From Bryobacterales bacterium (lineage in GTDB: Bacteria > Acidobacteriota > Terriglobia > Bryobacterales > Bryobacteraceae), in contig PKZC01000212.1 in assembly GCA_003132905.1 (NCBI GenBank), forward strand, positions 713 to 13,325: DNA of 12,613 nt, given 5' to 3'. The translations under genes were made by a program, and so were the position numbers. The first letter of the stretch is position 1, and the number at the start of each line of letters is the position of its first letter. Positions 6,534-12,613 of this stretch are shown piece by piece. The notes under the pieces were generated by a model that had not been told where the DNA came from, ran no database searches, and worked only from the letters and a program-made list of their open reading frames with translations.

Positions 6534-6785
6534 ATGTTTTCAACGGCAAAAAAGTTCCTTGCACATGTGATGCCAGAGGTCATCAAACCGATTCATACTC
6601 TGTGGAATCAAGTGATCGGCTTTTTTTTCATCGTCTTGGCCCTTCTGCCTCTACATGCCATCTTTCGCGACTGGGGTAAAGACGATACCGGCCCCCGGCT
6701 GGCGCTGGAAATTCCGTTCGCCCTGATCATGGCCGGCTTCGGCATTCACTCCTTTCTGCGCGCCCGTAAGATCTCTAAGTCATAA
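6534..6785 (+). CDS. Small two-helix membrane protein upstream of the mutase
   Basis: The 83-residue protein has a basic, amphipathic N-terminus (residues 1-26). A hydrophobic helix at about 27-44 (VIGFFFIVLALLPLHAIF) is followed by a charged loop RDWGKDDTG, a second helix at about 57-75 and a basic tail RARKISK. Two-helix proteins of this style recur as uncharacterised small proteins in Acidobacteriota. Its TAA (6783-6785) is three bases before the mutase ATG and in the same frame, so the two are almost certainly co-transcribed and coupled. No ribosome-binding site is obvious before ATG 6534. A T8 run at 6621-6628 lies inside the first helix codons. Function is unknown; a role with the soluble mutase is not implied by sequence. 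Confidence 0.68.
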   Translation: MFSTAKKFLAHVMPEVIKPIHTLWNQVIGFFFIVLALLPLHAIFRDWGKDDTGPRLALEIPFALIMAGFGIHSFLRARKISKS

Positions 6786-6788
6786 ATC

Positions 6789-8282
6789 ATGACCGAAGAC
6801 CTGCCCGGCCAGTACCCCTTCACCCGAGGGATATATCCGGACATGTATCGCAGCCGCCTCTGGACCATGCGCCAGTACGCCGGCTTTGGAACCGCCGAAG
6901 AAAGCAATCGCCGCTATCGTTATCTTTTATCCCAAGGCATCACCGGACTTTCAGTCGCCTTCGACCTTCCCACCCAAATGGGCATGGATTCCGATCACCC
7001 TCTCGCCGCCGGAGAAGTGGGCCGCGTGGGCGTCGCCATCTGCTCTCTCGCCGACATGCAGCGTCTTCTTGAAGGCATCCGCCTGGCCGATATCACTACT
7101 TCGATGACCATTAACTCCACGGCGGCCATCCTGTTGTGCCTCTATGTGCTGGTGGCCAAAAGCCAGGGCGCCGACCCCTCCAAAATATCCGGCACCATCC
7201 AGAACGACATCCTGAAGGAATATATCGCTCGCGGAACCTACATCTATCCCCTACGCCCCGCGATGCGCATCATCACTGACCTCTTCGCCTGGTCCGCACG
7301 CGAACTGCCGGAATGGAACACCATCTCCATCAGCGGCTATCACATTCGCGAGGCGGGCTCAACGGCGATTCAAGAAGTGGCGTTCACGCTCGCCAACGCC
7401 ATTGCCTACATCAGCGCCGCACTGGAAGCTGGCCAGGATGTAGATGCCTTCGCCCCCCGCCTTTCCTTTTTCTTTAATTCGCACAGCGATTTTCTGGAAG
7501 AGATCGCCAAGTTCCGCGCCGCCCGCAGGCTATACGCAAAAATTATGCGCGAGCGGTTCGGCGCCCGTAATCCCCGCTCGATGATGCTGCGTTTTCATGT
7601 GCAGACGGCCGGCTCGACGCTTACCGCCCAGCAGCCCGACGTCAATGTGGTCCGCGTTTCGCTGCAAGCCCTCGCTGCTGTGCTCGGCGGCGCTCAATCG
7701 GTGCACACCAACGCCAAGGACGAAGCTCTCGGCCTTCCCACTGAAGACGCGGCGCGCCTGGCTCTGCGCACCCAGCAGATCATCGCGCACGAGACCGGTG
7801 TAACCAATACGGCCGATCCCGTGGGTGGCAGTGTTGTCATCGAACAGCGTACGGACGAAATCGAAAGAGGCGCGCGGGAATATATCCAGCGTATCGACGC
7901 CATGGGCGGCACCTTGGCCGCCATCGAAACAGGATTCATTCAAAATGAGATTCAAAACGCGGCCTACGCCTATCAGCAGAAGGTGGAACGGGGCGAGGCC
8001 GTGGTGGTTGGCGTGAATCGGTTTCATCAGGACGAGAAGGAGCCGCTCAGCACGTTCCGCCTCGATCCCGAGCTTGAGAAACAGCAGATCAGCCGCCTGC
8101 GCGATTTGCGCGCCTCACGCGATGCTGGTTTGGTAGACGCGCGCCTCAACGCGCTCGAGAACGCCGCCCGCTCCAGCGACAATCTGATGCCGCTTATCAT
8201 GGACTGCGCCGAAGCCTACGCCACGGTGGGAGAAATTTCAGACCGGCTCCGCGCCGTCTTCGGCGAATACCAGGAACGCTGA
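6789..8282 (+). CDS. Methylmalonyl-CoA mutase catalytic (large) subunit, no B12 domain
   Basis: This 497-residue protein is the TIM-barrel catalytic chain of a two-subunit methylmalonyl-CoA mutase-family enzyme. It would interconvert methylmalonyl-CoA and succinyl-CoA with a separate B12 subunit. Aligned by spacing to the Propionibacterium enzyme, it keeps Y30 (equivalent of Tyr89, in RQYAGFGT), Q138 (Gln197, [11 protein letters not shown]), R148 (Arg207, which reads the substrate carboxylate) and H185 (His244, SGYHIREAG). Tyr and Arg at these places favour methylmalonyl-CoA over isobutyryl- or 2-hydroxyisobutyryl-Co[11 protein letters not shown] and [18 protein letters not shown] place it in the separate-subunit branch. 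The C-terminal B12 domain is absent and the protein ends FGEYQER. The N-terminus begins only some 8 residues before YPFTRG. It is shorter than many homologues by an estimated 40 residues, and an in-frame stop at 6783-6785 rules out an upstream extension. No MeaB-type chaperone or B12 subunit is adjacent. Confidence 0.93.
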   Translation: MTEDLPGQYPFTRGIYPDMYRSRLWTMRQYAGFGTAEESNRRYRYLLSQGITGLSVAFDLPTQMGMDSDHPLAAGEVGRVGVAICSLADMQRLLEGIRLADITTSMTINSTAAILLCLYVLVAKSQGADPSKISGTIQNDILKEYIARGTYIYPLRPAMRIITDLFAWSARELPEWNTISISGYHIREAGSTAIQEVAFTLANAIAYISAALEAGQDVDAFAPRLSFFFNSHSDFLEEIAKFRAARRLYAKIMRERFGARNPRSMMLRFHVQTAGSTLTAQQPDVNVVRVSLQALAAVLGGAQSVHTNAKDEALGLPTEDAARLALRTQQIIAHETGVTNTADPVGGSVVIEQRTDEIERGAREYIQRIDAMGGTLAAIETGFIQNEIQNAAYAYQQKVERGEAVVVGVNRFHQDEKEPLSTFRLDPELEKQQISRLRDLRASRDAGLVDARLNALENAARSSDNLMPLIMDCAEAYATVGEISDRLRAVFGEYQER

Positions 8283-8375
8283 GACGGTAAAGCTGATTAA
8301 TCGCGTTCCTTAAGTAATAACCCTAGTTGCTTACCAGAGAATCTTCCGTAATTCTGTAGAAGCACCCAGAAATTC

Positions 8376-8391
8376 GGAGGATACCGCGTTG
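8376..8391 (+). promoter_or_regulatory. Strong ribosome-binding site setting a TTG start
   Basis: GGAGG at 8376-8380 is followed by 8 bases and then TTG (8389-8391). The codons after this TTG encode a clear signal peptide, which supports it as the start of the giant secreted protein. No ATG start lies upstream in frame nearby. The 106-base gap 8283-8388 shows no convincing terminator or promoter. Confidence 0.75.
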
Positions 8392-11300
8392 ATCACTCGA
8401 AGAATACGTGTACTAGGTCTCGCTTTTCTTTGCGCCGGTTTAGCCGCTGCGCAACCAGGCTTGATTCAAACGTACGCGGGCAACGGCAATGGCTATACTT
8501 CCGGCGACGGCGGACCCGCTATTAGCGCCGGCGTCGCTAACCCCTTGGGGCTCACCTTCGACGCAAGCGGCAATCTCTACATCGCGAGCGCCTCTGGTCA
8601 GCGGGTACGGGCCGTGAACGCAATCTCCTCGATTATTACAACCGTAGCAGGCGGCGGCACCGGAGGCGATGGGGTTCTCGCAACGGCCGCCCAGCTTGCG
8701 GATCCTTGCGATGTAAAACTGGATTCCGCTGGCAACATATATTTGTCGGATACTTGCGGCACCGCCAGCAGCGGGGGCGGAGGCGGAGGCGGGGGCGAAG
8801 CCTTTAGCTCAACGGGCAGAGTGCGGCGCGTGGATGCCGTCACGGGAATTATTACGACTCTCGCAGGCAGCGGAATCACGGGTTTCGGCGGTGACGGCGG
8901 TGCAGCCACTAGCGCCATGCTCAATATTCCGACCGGACTCGCGATCGATGCATCGGGGAACATCTATATCGCCGATGCCGGCAACAATCGTATCCGGCGC
9001 GTGGATGCCGTCACCGGCATTATCACCACCGTGGCTGGCAATGGCACAGCCGCATTTGCTGGAGACGGTGGTATTGCAACTGCGGCCAGCCTCAACAGCC
9101 CAGACGGCGTGGCGGTGGACTCATTTGGCAACCTCTATGTCGCCGATTCCGTGAACAATCGCGTACGCCTTATCAATGCCTCCAGCGGCATTATTACAAC
9201 CCTGGCGGGCACCGGCAGCCCGAATTTCAATGGGGATGGAATTTCGGCCACGAGTGCCAATCTCAATAATCCTGTGACCGTGTTGCTGAATTCCTCAGGG
9301 AATTTGTTAATCGCAGATTCGCTGAATTATCGGGTTCGCATGCTGGACATGTCCTCGGGCCTGATCTGGACCCTGGCCGGCAACGGCGGATCCCTGGGAT
9401 GCTGCACCAGCGTCGTCAACGGAGTCCAGGCGACCGAGGCCCCGCTTGCGTTCCCAGCCGGATTGGCAATCTCGCCATCCGGCGCGCTGTTCGTCTCCGA
9501 ATTACAAGCGAACCGCGTGCGCGAAGTGGCACTCCCCAGCCCGTATGCCAGCACCGCAGTTACCATCTCGGCGAATGCCACGAGCATCCCGTATGGAACA
9601 TCGGTCACGCTAACGGCGACTATCTCCGCAATCAATGGACTCGGCAGGAACGCCTCAGGCCAAGTGCTTTTCCTAGACAGCGTGGCGCCAAACGACCTCG
9701 GTGGGCCTGGCGTTGCCGGTGGCTTGGCGATCCTCACCGCCACTTCGTTGAGCCAGGGCGTCCACGTTATCACCGCGTTTTACAATGGCGATTCAGCCTT
9801 CGGCTACAGCATCTCAGCTCCGTTCACCGTCACCGTAACAGCCCCGCAGACTTCCATCACAATGGCGGCGAATCCTAATCCGGCCACTGCGAATCAACCG
9901 ATCACGCTGACGGCTACTCTCACGTCGTCCAACGCGTCTGGCGGTGTCACCTTCTTCAATGGCGGTAACGCACTAGGAACTGTCATGGTCCTGTCCGGGA
10001 CTGCAACTTTGCCCGGAATCACGCTTGCCGCCGGCACTTACTCGTTGTCTGCGCAATATAGTAGCAGCAATAGTTTTCCCCCGGCTACGTCTCCGGCGAT
10101 CAGTTTGACCGTGAAAGCTAGCTCCTCGGTAGTGGTGACGTCCAGCGCGAATCCATCCAATACAAAGCAGGCTGTAACTTTCACGGCCACTGTGACTCCC
10201 GCAACGGCTACCGGCACGGTTCAATTCCTGGATGCAATCGGCATTATCGGCTCGGCAACCCTGACCAACGGGTCCGCCACGTTCAGTCCTGCTTCCTTGA
10301 GCCAAGGCACCCATTCCATCACCGTAAAATACGCGGGCGATTCGAACAATGGACCCTCTACTTCCGCCGTGCTGACGCAAACAGTGCAAGCTTCGTCATC
10401 CGTAACCTTGATGTCAATGCCGAATCCCGTGGTTGTTGGATCGCCGGTTACCTTCAGCGCTAACGTTTCACCTTCAACGGCTACCGGTAACGTACAGTTC
10501 CTGGATGGAACTACGGTACTCGGCACAGTCGCGCTCACTAATAACGGCTTCGCTTCTTTCACGACTTCTTCGTTGACTCAAGGGTCGCACTCGATCACCG
10601 CCTCATACGCGGGCGATTCGAACGACACGTCCGCCACTTCCGCGGTTCTCACACAAACGGTGCAAGCCGCATCTTCAGTCGTTTTGACCGCGACTCCGAA
10701 TCCGGCCACCGTCGCGTCCCCCGTCACCCTTACCGCCACGGTTACTCCTGCCTCCGCTACAGGCAACGTGAAATTCCTAGACGGCGCCACGCTGATCGGC
10801 ACAATCGCGCTCACTAACGGCGTCGCCTCTTTCAGTACTTCTTCGCTGACCCAAGGCTCGCACGCCATCACCGCCTCCTACGTGGGCGATGCGAACGATA
10901 CATCCGCCACTTCCGCCGTTGTCACCGAGACGGTCCAAGCCTCTTCGTCAGTCGCGCTAACGTCTACTCCGAATCCGGCTACTGTAGGGGCTGCCGTGAT
11001 CCTTACCGCCAGCGTCACTCCCGCGTCCGCCACCGGGAACGTAAAATTCCTGGATGGAGCCACGCTGCTGGGGACGGTTGCCCTCACCAACGGCGTCGCC
11101 TCTTTCAGCACTTCTTCTTTGACCCAAGGCCAGCACTCGATTACGGCCTCCTACGCGGGCGATGCTAACGATACATCCGCCACTTCCGCCGTTGTCACCG
11201 AAACCGTGCAAGCCTCATCGTCCGTCGCCCTAACCTCGACTCCGAATCCCGCAGCCATTGGCGGAGCGGTCACCTTTACGGCCGTGGTCACACCCTCCGC

Positions 11301-12613
11301 GGCCACAGGCACCGTGCAGTTCTTGGATGGAGCAACGCCGCTGGGCACCGCTACACTGGCAAACGGGACGGCTTTGTTCAGCACGTCCTCACTGGCCCAA
11401 GGCGCGCACTCGATAACAGCAACCTACAGCGGCGATGCCAACGATACTGCCGCCACATCTGGAGCGCTGCCTCAGAGCGTGAAAGCCGCGGTGGGATTGA
11501 CTATCGGGGTGAACCCAACTTATATCGTTGGTCAAACCGTCACCATTACAGCGAACATGAACGCGACCGCTACCGGCACAGTCACTTTCACTGATGGCGG
11601 CACGCTGCTTGCAACGGTTCCCGTGACATCGGGGACAGCCGCCTATTCGAGCGCCACCTTGGCGCAGGGTACACACTCCATCGGCATCAGCTACAGTGGC
11701 GATACGAATTTTCTCAGCGTCTCAACCACAGCAACCGTAACGATGCTAGGTTCAACCTCAATTGCCGTCGCCTCGAATCTGAATCCCGCGCTCCCAGCCC
11801 AAGCGGTCACGTTCACCGCCACCGTCACGCCGGCCGTGGCTACCGGGACCGTTCAATTCTATGACGGCGCGACACTCCTGGCGACGTCCACCTTGACCAG
11901 CGGCGTCGCCACATACTCCACCTCCGCTCTCAGCGCCGGTACCCACTCCATTACGGCGAATTATAGCGGTAGTTCTGCCTACGGCCCCAGCTATTCGAGC
12001 GCACTCACAGAGGTGATCAAAGCGAGTACGTCCGTCACGCTCTCTTCTTCTTTAAATCCAGCCCCGGCTGGATCCGGCGTCACGTTCACGGCCGTTGTGT
12101 CTCCTAGCGCGGCCACCGGCACTGTACAATTTCTCGACGGCGTCACCGTAATCGGATCCGCGACTCTGGCGAACGGCTCAGCCTCCTTCACCACGGCTTC
12201 CCTAAGCCCAGGAACTCACTCCATCACTGCCAGCTATGGCGGCAGCTCCAATTATGCGGCCGCCAATTCGAGCGTACTTTCGCAGATCGTCAAGGCGAAC
12301 ACTTCAGTCGCTCTTTCGTCATCTTTGAATCCGTCGATTGCGGGAACGGCAGTTACGTTCACCGCCCTAGTGACTCCTGCAACGGCCACCGGCACGGTCC
12401 AGTTTCTTGACGGCGCTACAGTACTCGGGTCAGCGGCCATCTCTGGCGGCCAAGCGTCCTTCACCACCTCTTCACTGGCTCAAGGGGTGCAGTCCATCAC
12501 TGCCGTTTATGGCGGCGACGCTGCGGATAGTGGATCAAGCTCAGCCCCACTCACAGAAACCGTGAATCCCCCAGCGCCCTCCGCCCCGTCGAACCTGACA
12601 GCCACCGCCGCGG
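8389..12613 (+). CDS. Giant secreted NHL-propeller / multi-Ig-like domain protein, 3'-truncated by window
   Basis: The frame stays open for 1408 codons to the window edge. Residues 1-21 form a signal peptide (basic RRIR, hydrophobic VLGLAFLCAGL, AAA just before Q22). Residues about 22-384 hold six NHL repeats with the pattern P-x-G-[LV]-x-[VIL]-D-x-x-G-N-[LI]-[YL]-[IV]-x-D ... N-x-[RV]-[IV]-R, joined by ITTxAGxG, which suggests one six-bladed propeller. Blade 2 contains an eight-glycine insert (129-136). From residue 385 eleven Ig-like domains of 87-101 residues follow, starting near 385, 486, 578, 669, 761, 852, 943, 1034, 1121, 1213 and 1304. Most carry [AT]TGTVQFLDG, L-x-x-G-x-HSITAxYxGD and end T-V-x-A, the bacterial Ig-like (Big) style. 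PSAPSNLTATAA at 1396-1407 is probably the beginning of a fibronectin type III domain. Such proteins are common in Acidobacteriota and are thought to be extracellular or surface-attached; ligand and anchor are unknown. Confidence 0.9.
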   Translation, partial: MITRRIRVLGLAFLCAGLAAAQPGLIQTYAGNGNGYTSGDGGPAISAGVANPLGLTFDASGNLYIASASGQRVRAVNAISSIITTVAGGGTGGDGVLATAAQLADPCDVKLDSAGNIYLSDTCGTASSGGGGGGGGEAFSSTGRVRRVDAVTGIITTLAGSGITGFGGDGGAATSAMLNIPTGLAIDASGNIYIADAGNNRIRRVDAVTGIITTVAGNGTAAFAGDGGIATAASLNSPDGVAVDSFGNLYVADSVNNRVRLINASSGIITTLAGTGSPNFNGDGISATSANLNNPVTVLLNSSGNLLIADSLNYRVRMLDMSSGLIWTLAGNGGSLGCCTSVVNGVQATEAPLAFPAGLAISPSGALFVSELQANRVREVALPSPYASTAVTISANATSIPYGTSVTLTATISAINGLGRNASGQVLFLDSVAPNDLGGPGVAGGLAILTATSLSQGVHVITAFYNGDSAFGYSISAPFTVTVTAPQTSITMAANPNPATANQPITLTATLTSSNASGGVTFFNGGNALGTVMVLSGTATLPGITLAAGTYSLSAQYSSSNSFPPATSPAISLTVKASSSVVVTSSANPSNTKQAVTFTATVTPATATGTVQFLDAIGIIGSATLTNGSATFSPASLSQGTHSITVKYAGDSNNGPSTSAVLTQTVQASSSVTLMSMPNPVVVGSPVTFSANVSPSTATGNVQFLDGTTVLGTVALTNNGFASFTTSSLTQGSHSITASYAGDSNDTSATSAVLTQTVQAASSVVLTATPNPATVASPVTLTATVTPASATGNVKFLDGATLIGTIALTNGVASFSTSSLTQGSHAITASYVGDANDTSATSAVVTETVQASSSVALTSTPNPATVGAAVILTASVTPASATGNVKFLDGATLLGTVALTNGVASFSTSSLTQGQHSITASYAGDANDTSATSAVVTETVQASSSVALTSTPNPAAIGGAVTFTAVVTPSAATGTVQFLDGATPLGTATLANGTALFSTSSLAQGAHSITATYSGDANDTAATSGALPQSVKAAVGLTIGVNPTYIVGQTVTITANMNATATGTVTFTDGGTLLATVPVTSGTAAYSSATLAQGTHSIGISYSGDTNFLSVSTTATVTMLGSTSIAVASNLNPALPAQAVTFTATVTPAVATGTVQFYDGATLLATSTLTSGVATYSTSALSAGTHSITANYSGSSAYGPSYSSALTEVIKASTSVTLSSSLNPAPAGSGVTFTAVVSPSAATGTVQFLDGVTVIGSATLANGSASFTTASLSPGTHSITASYGGSSNYAAANSSVLSQIVKANTSVALSSSLNPSIAGTAVTFTALVTPATATGTVQFLDGATVLGSAAISGGQASFTTSSLAQGVQSITAVYGGDAADSGSSSAPLTETVNPPAPSAPSNLTATAA
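8773..8796 (+). repeat. G-rich microsatellite encoding eight glycines
   Basis: Eight consecutive GGN codons with almost no T interrupt NHL blade 2 of the secreted protein. The G runs (five G at each end with GG pairs between) could form a G-quadruplex on the + strand. It probably forms a flexible surface loop in the propeller and is a site prone to length change. Confidence 0.7.
9541..12567 (+). repeat. Array of eleven Ig-like domain-coding repeats, about 273 bp period
   Basis: Boundaries set by the T-V-x-A ends are near 9541, 9844, 10120, 10393, 10669, 10942, 11215, 11488, 11749, 12025, 12298 and 12567. Units 3, 5, 6, 7 and 10 are exactly 273 bp. Units 4 to 7 are the closest at protein level. 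Units 5 and 6 share a 35-base exact match starting at 10894 and 11167, exactly 273 bases apart, yet differ at many synonymous positions elsewhere. Units 1, 2 and 8 are more diverged. Confidence 0.88.

Noticed and set aside
6621..6628. T8 run considered as terminator or phase-variable tract
   Set aside because: It lies inside the first helix of the 83-residue protein and has no preceding stem. Slippage is possible but there is no evidence of it here.
6392..6679. 95-codon + strand frame overlapping the 83-residue membrane gene
   Set aside because: No hydrophobic or domain pattern. The overlapping frame from 6534 has two good helices and is coupled to the mutase.
8338..8356. AGAAT/ATTCT inverted repeat after the mutase considered as terminator
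   Set aside because: Only a 5-bp AT-rich stem with an 8-base loop and no T-run; too weak to support.
10221..12467. Series of 65-113 codon frames on the - strand through the Ig array
   Set aside because: Their regular spacing and mutual similarity are by-products of the repeat on the + strand, which is one open frame with a signal peptide.
9541..12567. Regularly spaced repeats considered as a CRISPR-like or noncoding tandem array
   Set aside because: The period is about 273 bp, units are in frame and conserved at protein level, and there are no short identical repeats with unique spacers.

Overview
The window looks like two different bacterial genomes joined at about position 5770-5790. No replication, phage, insertion-sequence, tRNA, rRNA or CRISPR feature was recognised.

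Left part (1 to about 5780). This part is very GC-rich (about 70% in a line counted by hand) and all its genes run on the + strand. It holds the 3' end of a SAM methyltransferase, a free-standing B12-binding subunit of the methylmalonyl-CoA mutase type, an acyl-CoA carboxylase carboxyltransferase subunit, and an AtuA-family protein split from its small C-terminal domain. A 53-residue membrane protein and the front 80% or so of the catalytic core of a U32-family protein follow. The middle genes form one tightly packed operon for acyl-CoA or isoprenoid-type acid metabolism. A high-GC soil bacterium such as Gemmatimonadota is a plausible source, but that is a guess from composition and gene order. 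In the three gaps from the carboxylase to the 53-residue protein, each gap is bridged exactly by mini-ORFs of 5-14 codons. Their start and stop codons overlap those of the neighbouring genes, so a ribosome could in principle stay coupled across the operon. This is the most unusual biological signal in the window.

Junction. One uninterrupted reading frame begins as a U32 protein and, at an Ala-Met-Ala-Arg-Gly stretch, turns into the last 75-80 residues of a family-4 glycosyltransferase. Neither half is complete, and base composition drops at the same place. An assembly chimera through a short shared word is the likeliest explanation.

Right part (about 5790 to 12613). GC is lower (about 57-63% in hand-counted lines) and the content is typical of Acidobacteriota. 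After the glycosyltransferase tail and a small terminator hairpin come a 105-residue acidic protein on the - strand, an 83-residue two-helix membrane protein, and a methylmalonyl-CoA mutase catalytic subunit without a B12 domain. Last is a giant secreted protein that runs off the window: a signal peptide, a six-bladed NHL propeller, eleven tandem Ig-like domains of about 91 residues and the start of a probable fibronectin type III domain. The mutase catalytic subunit lies right of the junction and a mutase-type B12 subunit lies left of it. They should not be assumed to be partners.
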